A stretch of 11,509 nt of DNA from Thermodesulfobacteriota bacterium (GTDB lineage: Bacteria; Desulfobacterota; BSN033; UBA1163), in assembly GCA_030024065.1 (NCBI GenBank), contig JASEIE010000098.1, forward strand, positions 1 to 11,509, read 5' to 3'. How positions within the stretch are numbered: position 1 is the stretch's first letter; each line of letters starts with the position of its first letter. The position numbers were made by a program, and so were the translations under genes. The notes under the pieces are model-generated. The model had not been told where the DNA came from, made no database searches, and was given only the letters and a program-made list of their open reading frames with translations. This document shows, one piece after another, positions 1 through 6,967 of this stretch.

Positions 1-83
1 TTCGCCGGAAAGACGACTTTTTAAAAAACCGTAGTTTATAAACAGACTCTAATTAAAAATCCAAGACAAAAGAGTATCTTCCT

Positions 84-1106
84 ATGATTCATTCAATAGA
101 TAAGATGGCTCAAAGGTTTAAGCAAGACCTCTCTGGCGAGATACTTACCCTAAGCGAGCTTGTCGAGATAGCAGAGGAAGAAAAGCTTTCGCTCAGCCAA
201 CTCGTTGTCGCCGAAGCTATGGTCAAAGAAGCCAAGACATACGAAGAAATTCTCTCAAGTGCTATGGAAGCATTTGAACATAATTTAAAGGCACTGGAAG
301 TTGGGTTGACCCGGGGTAGGAGTTTTCTGCTGGGTACGGTAGGTTATGACTTGGCTCGATATGAGGATAGAGCCTTGATCGATGATTCACTGATAAATAA
401 GGCATTGATTTATACTCTGGCCACAGAGGTGGGAAATCATGAAATTGGCTTTCGACCTTGTGCTGGTACAGGGGACTCCTGTTCGTATACCGGATTAATC
501 CGGGCATTAAATGAGGAAGGTTTTTCTAAAGAACAGGTTGCTTTATCTGCGGCACTGATGCTTAAAGTCGGGAGCATTTTTAGGGCAGGCAAACAGACAA
601 CGGGATGTAATATGGAAGGTTTTGGGGCTGGAGCAGCAGCGACAGCAGCCGCCCTGACCGACCTCAGAGGCGGCACTCCTCGTCAGGTTGCCAAATCTAT
701 CATTTTAGCACTTTCGCCGACGATTGCTGTTCCCTGTACCCCCAGAGTGATGGTGGCAGGTCTATGCGCAACCCATATCAGTGGAGCCATTTTAATAGGA
801 AATCAAGCGTCAAACCTGATCTTGAAAACGTCCTTACCTGTTGATGTAGATGTGGATGTCATGATTGCCATGGCTGCCCGAATTCATGTCGAAGCAGCTC
901 CCGTGATCACAGCCATTAACCTTGAATACTTAGAACCCTATTTTCAAAAAAAACCTCAGATCGAGCCCTTTGTAAACGAGGAGATAAGGAAAACAGAGAT
1001 CGACCTCACCACTGACCTTTTTTCACGCCGTGCCATTAACCTCCCAGCCATACTGATGGGAGCCATCTATGGAGCCAAAACAGGGGATGTCGAGATTGTA
1101 TCATAA
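84..1106 (+). CDS. L-serine dehydratase alpha-subunit-like Fe-S protein
   Basis: 340 residues resembling the alpha (catalytic, [4Fe-4S]) domain of bacterial L-serine dehydratase. Cysteines lie at 126 and 133 (CAGTGDSC), 175 (TTGCNMEGFGAG), 218 (VPCTP) and 228 (GLC). The 175-218-228 spacing (43 and 10) closely matches the three cluster-ligand cysteines I recall for the family (about 42 and 11), so a cluster is likely. Family members eliminate water from L-serine to give pyruvate and ammonia in the cytoplasm. Here the usual CDPVAG stretch is replaced by PCTPRVMV and no beta subunit is seen, so the substrate may be another hydroxy acid; the UPF0597/CyuA cysteine-desulfidase branch is a further alternative. 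ATG 84 was chosen because the frame opens there; only a weak purine stretch (AAGAG) precedes it. It is the first gene of the cluster, and its last 20 bases overlap the next frame. Fold assignment is fairly sure, substrate is not. Confidence 0.8.
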   Translation: MIHSIDKMAQRFKQDLSGEILTLSELVEIAEEEKLSLSQLVVAEAMVKEAKTYEEILSSAMEAFEHNLKALEVGLTRGRSFLLGTVGYDLARYEDRALIDDSLINKALIYTLATEVGNHEIGFRPCAGTGDSCSYTGLIRALNEEGFSKEQVALSAALMLKVGSIFRAGKQTTGCNMEGFGAGAAATAAALTDLRGGTPRQVAKSIILALSPTIAVPCTPRVMVAGLCATHISGAILIGNQASNLILKTSLPVDVDVDVMIAMAARIHVEAAPVITAINLEYLEPYFQKKPQIEPFVNEEIRKTEIDLTTDLFSRRAINLPAILMGAIYGAKTGDVEIVS

Positions 1107-1323
1107 GGTTTTTGAAAAACCTGAAATTAAGAATGTAGAAATTAAGATCAATAAGGTCAATGTTCCTGAGGTACAACGCATCCGAATAGAAGCAACTTAG
1201 AAGAGTGCTATGGTTGATGCCAGAAATCGTGGCGGAGGCCGTGTAGCCATTATCGATGCCAAACCATCGTTAGAAGAAGCACTTGTTGTGGCAAAAAGAC
1301 TGGGCATTGAAGTGGCGAATTAG
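1087..1323 (+). pseudogene. Small ORF interrupted by one in-frame TAG
   Basis: A frame opens at ATG 1087, inside the 3' end of the preceding gene. It runs 37 codons to a TAG at 1198-1200, then continues in the same frame for 40 more codons to TAG 1321-1323. Read through, it would be a 78-position protein. Its second half (DARNRGGGRVAIIDA, then SLEEALVVAKRLGIEVAN) looks like a genuine beta-strand/helix end of a protein. ATG 1210 with AGAAGAG just upstream could start a 37-residue product on its own. The next gene starts only 15 bases later, so it sits in the same transcription unit. I do not recognise the family; its position suggests a small partner of the dehydratase-like protein. A point mutation or sequencing error at the TAG is the simplest explanation, and amber readthrough or pyrrolysine is less likely. 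Confidence 0.45.
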
Positions 1324-1338
1324 TCGAGGGAGATAAAA

Positions 1339-1740
1339 ATGTATTCTTCCATTCATGTGATTCATACCATAGAGAGAGTTTCTCAAGACCTTTTGGAGCC
1401 CATGAAAGGATTTTCTACTGCAACCATCTCTGAGGCTTACGGTGGAAAAGGAGCACTCCCCCACACCATTAAACCTATCAGCACAGACATGAGGCTTTGT
1501 GGTCCTGTCATTCCTGTCATGACCCGCCCCGGGGACAACCTCATTTTGCATAAGGCAATTTATGTGGCTAAGCCAGGAGAGGTCTTGCTGGTTGGTACTT
1601 GCTCTTTTGTTGAGGCCGGATTCTGGGGAGGCATCATGATCGTAGCAGCCAGACAAAGAAAAATCGCAGGGTTGGTGACGGACGGTGGGGGATTATATAG
1701 AGGATGTTTTACCAGGGGAAGTTGTGGTTCTGGACAATAA
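1339..1740 (+). pseudogene. RraA-like / HMG aldolase-family gene, 3' truncated
   Basis: The first ~115 residues are the N-terminal half of an RraA-like protein (the family that includes 4-hydroxy-4-methyl-2-oxoglutarate/oxaloacetate lyases). It shows TATISEAYGGKGALP near the start, then GPVIPVMTRPGDNL, then KPGEVLLV and FWGGIMIVAARQRKIAGLVTDGG. The family motif should go on as DGxxRD, which supplies the active-site Arg and the metal-binding Asp. Here the sequence switches at about 1684 into a second gene in another frame, and this frame ends in unrelated codons at TAA 1738-1740. The product lacks the Arg/Asp and the C-terminal half, so it should be inactive. The start is well supported: GAGGGAGAT lies just upstream of ATG 1339. 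It probably belonged to the dehydratase/ubiD cluster. Confidence 0.7.
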
Positions 1741-2158
1741 CGGAAGAACCGACTGTACTGTATGGGGAGATATTTTGACAGTGACAGCCAAGATGAAGTC
1801 CATTTCAGGGACTGTTATCGATGGTGTTTGCCGGGATGTCTCCACGATTTTAGAAGAGAGGTATCCAATCTTCTCTCGTGGGAAATTTATGATGACAGGG
1901 AAGGATCGGGTGATGGTCGAGGCAACACAGGTCGTTGTTTCTATTGGAAAGGTTCAAGTTAAACCAGGAGATATCCTTATAGGTGACGATAGTGGGGTGG
2001 TGGTTGTTCCTCAGGAGATGGCCCAGAAGATTCTCGAAGCCGCCCTGGCGATAGAAGAGGCAGAAAATTTAATTGTTGAGGGGGTAAGAGGCGGTATGGA
2101 TTTAAAAGAGGCCCGAAAAAAATTCGGTTATCATACATTACAAACAAAGAAAGGATAG
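1685..2158 (+). pseudogene. Second RraA-like gene, 5' truncated
   Basis: The frame encodes the C-terminal two thirds of an RraA-like protein. It has LPGEVVVLDNNGRTDCTVWGD, then SGTVIDGVCRDV with the family Arg-Asp pair, then KPGDILIGDDSGVVVVP, and ends KFGYHTLQTKKG. It re-covers the PGEV...WGG...DG region already present in the upstream remnant, so this is a different paralogue and not a simple frameshift continuation. About 75-90 N-terminal residues typical of the family are missing. GTG 1685 is the only plausible start and has no good ribosome-binding site; a TGA at 1676-1678 closes the frame upstream. The Arg/Asp pair survives, so activity cannot be fully excluded, but a truncated protein is the likely outcome. 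The stop is immediately followed by a repeat fragment. Confidence 0.7.
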
Positions 2159-2214
2159 ACCTTAACGTTGCATTGGAAAAGCGGCCAGATGTCCTTCCAA
2201 ACCTTTACAAAGTA
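2159..2214 (+). repeat. Partial third copy of the palindromic repeat
   Basis: This stretch reads ACCTTAACGTTGCATT, then AAGCGGCCAGATGT, then CCAAACCTTTACAAAG. It matches the outer ~55 bases of the repeats at 5261-5491 and 8989-9199 with only a few substitutions. It starts right after the stop of the rraA-like fragment and stops after ACAAAG; the other ~160 bases are absent. It lies in the 5' leader of the ubiD-like gene and supplies a spurious in-frame TTG at 2173. Confidence 0.8.
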
Positions 2215-2229
2215 GAGAAGAGGGTTTTT

Positions 2230-3597
2230 ATGAAAGAGAAGGATTTAAGAAGCTATCTTGAGAAGTTAGAAAAAGAGGCACCCGATGAGATCCAGTTTGT
2301 AAATAAAACCGTCAACAGCAAATTCGAACTGTCAGCCGTCCTCGCAAAGCTTGAGACTCAAGATCGATATCCAGCGGTATTATTCAATCAGGTGAATCAT
2401 TACAAGATGCCCGTATTGAGCAATCTCTTCGCTACACGAAAGAGGTTGGCCTTCGCAATAGGATGCGATGAAAAAAATCTAAACGAAGTCTATCGAGAAA
2501 GGGAGGACAATAGGATAGAACCCGAGCTGGTGGACACTGGACCGGTGAAGGAAATCATTCTAACCGGAGGTGATGTGGATCTGACGAAGCTTCCCATTGC
2601 TACTCATAATGAAAAGGATGCGGGCCCTTATATGACCGCAGGAGCCATGGTTTTAAAAGACCCCGAGACAAAAAAAAGAAATATCGGTATGTACAGGCAT
2701 ATGCTGCATGGTCCAAAACAGCTTGGCGTTCATTTTGCTGAAACCAGTCACTCCAATCTTATTTATGAAAAACATATCAGGAGGGGCAAGCCCATGGAGG
2801 CCGCGATTACCCTGGGTATGCATCCCGTTTTCTATCTCGGGGTATTGAGTTTTGTGCCCTTTGGGGTAGATGAATATACGATTGTAGGTGGATTGATGGA
2901 GGAACCCCTGAGACTGGTAAAATGTGAAGCCGTGGATCTTGAGGTGCCATCCATGGCAGAAATTGTTATTGAGGGGATCATCGATCCCCAAAAGCGAAAA
3001 GAGGAAGGACCTTACGGAGAGTTTACAACGCTCTATGGGAAACAGTTGATGAATCCGGTGGTCGATGTCACTGCCATTACGATGAGAAAGAACCCGATTT
3101 ATCTCGATATCTTTTCTGGGCATTTTGATCAACAACTGCTCGGAGGTACACCTCGACTGAGTTCGATCTACAAGGCCGTTCAAGTGGCCTGTCCTACTGT
3201 TAAGGATGTATTTATGCCTCCTTCAGGGTGTTGCCGCCTGACCTGCTATATTTCCATTGAAAAGAGGCACGAAGGGGAGGCAAAGAATGCTGTCTGTGCA
3301 GCCTTTGCTGCTGATCCATTTATAAAGTATGTGGTGGTGGTCGATTCGGATATCGATATATTCAGTGATTCAAGTATCTGGAGGGCCATCGCCACAAGGG
3401 TAGATGTGGATGAAGACGTTTTCATGATTAAGAACGCGAAAGGCCACCCATTGGATCCAACGGCAAAGAAAGGATTCCTGGTGGGCAAAGTGGGTATCGA
3501 TGCAACGAAACCTATTGCCGGCTATCCGGAAACCATCATCGTGCCCGGTTTTGCCGAACTCGACTTAAATCAATACTTGGAATCCAATAGATCTTAA
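2230..3597 (+). CDS. UbiD-family prenyl-FMN-dependent decarboxylase
   Basis: 455 residues, a normal length for the family. UbiD enzymes reversibly (de)carboxylate aromatic or alpha,beta-unsaturated acids using prenylated FMN, Mn/Mg and K in the cytoplasm. NIGMYR (N151, R156) and EGPYGE (E259, E264) reproduce the Asn/Arg and Glu-x4-Glu pairs that bind cofactor and act catalytically. GGTPRLSSIYKAVQ and a C-terminal PGFAELD stretch also fit. I chose ATG 2230, preceded by AGAGGG, over the in-frame TTG 2173, because the 19 extra residues are encoded by an inserted repeat. No UbiX-type prenyltransferase is in the window. The substrate is unknown; the neighbouring flavoprotein and TRAP transporter suggest catabolism of an imported acid. 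A fragment of a second, diverged ubiD lies at 6816-6908. Confidence 0.92.
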   Translation: MKEKDLRSYLEKLEKEAPDEIQFVNKTVNSKFELSAVLAKLETQDRYPAVLFNQVNHYKMPVLSNLFATRKRLAFAIGCDEKNLNEVYREREDNRIEPELVDTGPVKEIILTGGDVDLTKLPIATHNEKDAGPYMTAGAMVLKDPETKKRNIGMYRHMLHGPKQLGVHFAETSHSNLIYEKHIRRGKPMEAAITLGMHPVFYLGVLSFVPFGVDEYTIVGGLMEEPLRLVKCEAVDLEVPSMAEIVIEGIIDPQKRKEEGPYGEFTTLYGKQLMNPVVDVTAITMRKNPIYLDIFSGHFDQQLLGGTPRLSSIYKAVQVACPTVKDVFMPPSGCCRLTCYISIEKRHEGEAKNAVCAAFAADPFIKYVVVVDSDIDIFSDSSIWRAIATRVDVDEDVFMIKNAKGHPLDPTAKKGFLVGKVGIDATKPIAGYPETIIVPGFAELDLNQYLESNRS

Positions 3598-3641
3598 AAA
3601 AAGAGGATAGGGACTGATAAAAATTCAACCGGTTTAAAGCA

Positions 3642-5267
3642 ATGCAAAAGCTCGATTGCGATATATTAATTATTGGTGGCGGGGCAGCAGGCAGCCGGGC
3701 TGCCTACGAAGCCAAAAAGGCCCATCCTGAATTGAGGGTCTTGATGGCGGTGGCAGGTGGCTTTGGTACAAGCGGCAGCACGAATTTGATGGCCTCTGAG
3801 AGTCTGGGGATCAATGCCCCTTTCAATTATATGGAAGATGGTGATAGCCCGGAGGTTTACTATCACGACATGATAGAAACGGGTGGAGGACTGGGCGATC
3901 CTTTGCTATGCAAGATTTTAGCTGATGAGGCCCGCGATCGTGTGAAAGAACTCGTCGCTTTGGGAATGAAATTTGACAGTAAGAACGGAAAAATCATCCA
4001 GCGTAAGCTATCAGGATGCACAAAGGCAAGGTCCTTGACCTGTGGTGGATCGACAGGCAAGGAAATCGTAAGGGTCTTAAAAACAGGGATTACAAAGTTA
4101 GGCGTGGAGGTACTTGAAAATGTCCGCATCCTTGATCTGGTTCAGGATGACCATGGAAGAATCTGTGGTGCAGTGGGGTTGGCCATAGGTAAACCCATTT
4201 TCATCGGGTCAAGAGCAGTTGTTCTGGCCAATGGCGGCGCTGGTAGAATTTTCCAACACAATGTTAACCCGATCTCAGTTGAGGGAGATGGTTGGTGCAT
4301 GGCTTACAGGGCAGGGGCCCGGCTGGTCAATATGGAGTTCTTTCAGATGGGTCCTGCTGTTTATAAACCTAACATCATGTTTATCATCCATAGCCACATG
4401 TGGCGCCTTCGCCCTCGCCTCACGAATGCCCTGGGTGAGGAGTTTTTGCCAAAATATTGTCCTCATGGGGTCGACCCAGCCGAAGTCATAGTTCTGAAGG
4501 CGATGTCTTACCCATTTTCGGTGCGGACTGCGGCTAAATACCTTGACATCGCCATTTTTAAGGAGGTGATGGATGGAAGGGGAACAGAATCTGGCGGAAT
4601 CTATTTTGATGTCACCCATGTAGGTCAGGATATTCTGTTGGAACGCGCTCCCATCACCTATAGGACGCTCAAGCAAGCTGGGGCTGATTTGGCCAAAGAG
4701 AGAATCGAGATCGGCATGGTCGTCCAGAATTTCAATGGAGGCATCTTCATTGATTCAAATGGCTTTACAGGGATTGAGGGACTTTTTGCTGCAGGAGAGG
4801 TTACAGGAGGAGTTCATGGTGCTGACCGACCCGGTGGAAACAATCTCATCGATACTCAGGTCTTTGGCTATAGGGCTGGCAAGGCTTCGGCAGAATATGC
4901 TGCTACCCAAGAGAAGAAGCCGCGGGAAATGGGTCTACCATTTGAATTTGAGCCTCTTACTCAAGAGGATGAGTTATTAATAGCTAAGAGTGCGGACCTT
5001 TATTATAGAAACCTGACAATTGTGAGGACCCAGAGCGGTCTTGAGGAAGTGCTTCAATTTATCGATTCGCATCGGGAGAATCGTAATTTCATGGTAAAAA
5101 ACAGACTTCTTCTGGGATCTGTATTGGCGACCGCGGCTCTAACCAGAAAGGAAAGTAGGGGAACCCATTATCGGGAAGACTTCCCTCAGAATAACCCGGC
5201 ATGGGTAAAAAAAATAATCATATTCCAAGGTAAAGAAGGGATTCCAGCGGCAGATATTTTAACCTGA
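3642..5267 (+). CDS. FAD-dependent fumarate reductase/SdhA-type flavoprotein
   Basis: 541 residues. The N-terminal dinucleotide-binding motif ILIIGGGAAGSRAAYEA (residues ~8-24) is followed by TCGGSTGKEI, by VVLANGGAGRIF near residue 195, and by the hallmark HGADRPGGNNL plus VFGYRAG of the FrdA/SdhA/AprA superfamily. A C-terminal helical domain of the SdhA type follows (NRLLLGSVLATAAL). Such proteins reduce or oxidise a C=C bond next to a carboxylate, with covalent or tight FAD. The usual RGEGG-like active-site stretch of fumarate reductases is replaced by a sequence around HMWRLRPRLTN, so the substrate probably is not fumarate. No iron-sulfur or membrane-anchor subunit adjoins it. It starts 44 bases after ubiD with a weak RBS and is likely co-transcribed. 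Its TGA stop lies at the outer edge of the left repeat. Confidence 0.88.
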   Translation: MQKLDCDILIIGGGAAGSRAAYEAKKAHPELRVLMAVAGGFGTSGSTNLMASESLGINAPFNYMEDGDSPEVYYHDMIETGGGLGDPLLCKILADEARDRVKELVALGMKFDSKNGKIIQRKLSGCTKARSLTCGGSTGKEIVRVLKTGITKLGVEVLENVRILDLVQDDHGRICGAVGLAIGKPIFIGSRAVVLANGGAGRIFQHNVNPISVEGDGWCMAYRAGARLVNMEFFQMGPAVYKPNIMFIIHSHMWRLRPRLTNALGEEFLPKYCPHGVDPAEVIVLKAMSYPFSVRTAAKYLDIAIFKEVMDGRGTESGGIYFDVTHVGQDILLERAPITYRTLKQAGADLAKERIEIGMVVQNFNGGIFIDSNGFTGIEGLFAAGEVTGGVHGADRPGGNNLIDTQVFGYRAGKASAEYAATQEKKPREMGLPFEFEPLTQEDELLIAKSADLYYRNLTIVRTQSGLEEVLQFIDSHRENRNFMVKNRLLLGSVLATAALTRKESRGTHYREDFPQNNPAWVKKIIIFQGKEGIPAADILT

Positions 5268-5491
5268 CAGTCTACCTTAACGTTTCATTGCAAAGGCGGC
5301 CAGATGTACTTCCAACCCTTTACAAAGCGGGTTTATTATAAGTTTTATGGGTAACAATCCATGTCACCTAATGTGGCCTTTGTAAAATGTTTGGCAACTC
5401 TGTGGTTAAACGTTCAAAGGTGCTGCTGTAAAGGTTTTTTCAGCACACCTGGCCGCTTATTGGTAACTTTTTATGCAACAACTGTCGGGTC
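5261..5491 (+). repeat. Left copy of ~230 bp palindromic repeat
   Basis: From 5273 on, this region aligns with the reverse complement of 8989-9199 with about 7 substitutions and 3 indels (3, 10 and 3 bases, counted by eye). It runs from TACCTTAACGTTTCATTGC to ACTGTCGGGT. It is itself an imperfect palindrome: the ends pair (CCTGACAGT at 5263 with ACTGTCGGG at 5481; GGCGGCCAGATGT with ACACCTGGCCGC), and the centre is ATGGGT-AACA-ATCCAT. No coding potential is credible. This resembles a MITE-type non-autonomous element. Together with the following leader it fills the gap between the flavoprotein gene and the TAXI gene. Confidence 0.8.
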
Positions 5492-5688
5492 TATTCACTA
5501 TGAAGGAAGACAGGGGTCATTTATGAAAAAAGGAGGTGGTATTTATGGGGGTTTGAAGGGGAATAATAGATTTCTAAGCTAAAATGTTCTTTTTAAACTC
5601 GTATGTGCTTGAAAAATCCGTTTTCTTTTTCAACAGTTATTTATTTAGCCAAACCCTTAGCATATTAGTTTTCAAGGAGGTAAAACTA
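5492..5688 (+). other. Leader between left repeat and TAXI gene
   Basis: About 197 bases without a recognisable gene. A 19-codon ORF (5523-5582, starting MKKGGG) has no support. TTGAAAAA (5609-5616) and TTTTTCAA (5626-5633) form a perfect but AT-only inverted repeat, too weak to call a terminator. The only strong signal is AAGGAGG at 5674-5680, the ribosome-binding site that fixes the start of the next gene at ATG 5689. Confidence 0.5.
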
Positions 5689-6639
5689 ATGAAAAAAGCG
5701 TTGATCATATTTCTATTCTTGTGTCTGGCCATGCCATTTTTGGCAGAGGCGAAAAAAGTGATCAGTATCGGCACGGCGCCAGCTGGCGGCGCTTGGTTTG
5801 GCCTCGGCGGCGCTTTAGCGGACATCATCACCAAAAACATTGAAGGGGTAACGGCTGTGGCGGAGGTCACCGGTGCGGCCGTTGATAATGTCAGATTTGT
5901 AGGAACCAAAAAGATCGATATCGGCTTTACCATTGCCACCGTTGGTCAGCAAGGTTACGGCGGCGAGGCACCGTTTAAAGAGAAATATCTGAACCTTCGC
6001 ACCCTCGTCTCCAACGTTCAGAAGGGCCTTCTGCATGTTGTGGTATTGAAAGATTCGGGGATGAATTACATTGGCGAATTAAAAGGGAAGAGAGTGGCCG
6101 TTGGGCCCTCAGGCCACGGCGGCTTACCACGGCTTGCGGAAATCTTCAATGTCTTAGGTTTCACTTTTAAAGACTTTACTCCGGTATATCTGCCGTATGA
6201 CCAGTCCATAACGGCTCTGGGCGACCGGAAAGTGGATGCGGCCGTCCTGTACGTAGCCCCACCTGTTCCGGTGATTAGTGAAGTCAGCCTGTTCAAAGAT
6301 ATCAACATCCTTGAACTAAGAGAGGCAGATCAGAAGGCCATCCTTGATAAACATGGCCATTACGTGGACAGTTTTGTCCCCAAGGGCACATACAAGGGTG
6401 TGGACAAAGATAAACGGACAGTAGCCACGCCCAATATCATCATCGTCGATGCTGGCCTGGATGAAGAGTTAGTTTACAAGATAACCAAAGCCCTCTTTGA
6501 AAACATCGATAAATTCAGAGCCGGCCATCCGTCGGCCAATGAATTTACTTTGGAAGGTGCAACCAAAGGTTCGCTTGTGCCTTTCCACCCCGGTGCTATT
6601 AAATATTTCAAAGAGAAAGGGGTTTGGAAGGACAAATAG
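5689..6639 (+). CDS. TAXI-family TRAP transporter substrate-binding protein
   Basis: 316 residues. A clear signal peptide (MKKALIIFLFLCLAMPFLAEA) sends it to the periplasm. The mature start VISIGTAPAGGAWFGLGGAL is the typical first strand and loop of TAXI solute receptors. The middle has the GELKGKRVAVGPSGHGG strand, and IDIGF and KVDAAVLY fit the two-lobed periplasmic-binding fold. Such proteins capture a small carboxylate and hand it to a fused TRAP permease, here at 6968. ATG 5689 is fixed by AAGGAGG eight bases upstream; the frame stays open back to 5584, but that part is AT-rich and has no RBS. It is separated from its permease by an unusually long spacer of about 330 bases containing debris. 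Ligand unknown; the ubiD-type neighbours hint at an unsaturated or aromatic acid. Confidence 0.92.
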   Translation: MKKALIIFLFLCLAMPFLAEAKKVISIGTAPAGGAWFGLGGALADIITKNIEGVTAVAEVTGAAVDNVRFVGTKKIDIGFTIATVGQQGYGGEAPFKEKYLNLRTLVSNVQKGLLHVVVLKDSGMNYIGELKGKRVAVGPSGHGGLPRLAEIFNVLGFTFKDFTPVYLPYDQSITALGDRKVDAAVLYVAPPVPVISEVSLFKDINILELREADQKAILDKHGHYVDSFVPKGTYKGVDKDKRTVATPNIIIVDAGLDEELVYKITKALFENIDKFRAGHPSANEFTLEGATKGSLVPFHPGAIKYFKEKGVWKDK

Positions 6640-6781
6640 TTGCTCCCTAACCGGGAACGGGCATCTGGCAGGGATTTAACGGTCTTGCTGGGCCAGACTT
6701 AACCCTCAAAGATGAGGGCCGTGGCTTGAAGACTGCCTGCACCCGACTTTTTATTTGGGCGTCTTGCTCTTCGGTGAAGCT

Positions 6782-6800
6782 CCCCGTCCACAGGACGGGG
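6782..6800 (+). repeat. GC-rich hairpin, possibly an IS200/IS605-type end
   Basis: CCCCGTCC (6782-6789), loop ACA, GGACGGGG (6793-6800): a perfect 8-bp stem, flanked by AAG and CTT that extend the pairing past a two-base bulge, followed by a G run. Without a T run it is a poor terminator. Hairpins of this kind occur at the right ends of IS200/IS605 (TnpB-type) elements, so it may be a remnant of one, but no tnpB coding sequence is visible. Confidence 0.35.
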
Positions 6801-6815
6801 CTTGGGGGGCACTTG

Positions 6816-6908
6816 CCGGTCAAAGATGTGTTCATTTCGCATTCAGGTTGCTGCCGTTTGACCTGCTATGTTTCGATCGAAAAGCGCCATGAAGGCGAGC
6901 CCAAGAAC
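6816..6908 (+). pseudogene. Fragment of a second ubiD-like gene
   Basis: About 31 codons translate to PVKDVFISHSGCCRLTCYV followed by SIEKRHEGEPKN. The intact UbiD protein (residues ~324-354) has PTVKDVFMPPSGCCRLTCYI and SIEKRHEGEAKN at the same place. Nucleotide differences are frequent and mostly at third codon positions, so this derives from a diverged functional paralogue and not from a recent copy of the 2230-3597 gene. Homology ends abruptly on both sides and no start or RBS exists. It marks a deleted ubiD between the TAXI receptor and the TRAP permease genes. Confidence 0.85.
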
Positions 6909-6967
6909 GGAGGCTTGAACCCGTCAAATGGCCGATAAGCCTTCACCTTGAAAACATGGGGGGACAG

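Larger units (their letters stand above)
6640..6967 (+). other. Spacer with hairpins and gene debris
   Basis: This 328-base gap splits the receptor from its permease. It contains a small perfect hairpin (CCCTCA 6703-6708 with TGAGGG 6713-6718, no T run), a strong GC hairpin at 6782-6800, and a ubiD fragment at 6816-6908. An open frame at 6726-6938 covers part of it but is only the fragment plus random extension. The rest holds nothing I can name. Confidence 0.6.

Noticed and set aside
1198..1200. Pyrrolysine at the TAG
   Set aside because: No methylamine methyltransferase or pyl gene is in the window, and a nonsense mutation among other damaged genes is simpler; kept only as a remote option.
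1339..2158. Programmed frameshift making one rraA-like protein
   Set aside because: Joining the frames would duplicate the PGEV-WGG-DG block and break the fold, and no slippery-site arrangement is needed to explain it.
5361..5582. 73-codon + strand ORF in the left repeat
   Set aside because: It lies almost wholly within a palindromic repeat, has no RBS, and its counterpart in the right copy is not kept as a reading frame because of indels.
6726..6938. 70-codon + strand ORF before the TRAP permease
   Set aside because: It is open only because it runs through a hairpin and a ubiD fragment; it has no RBS and the ends do not resemble a protein.
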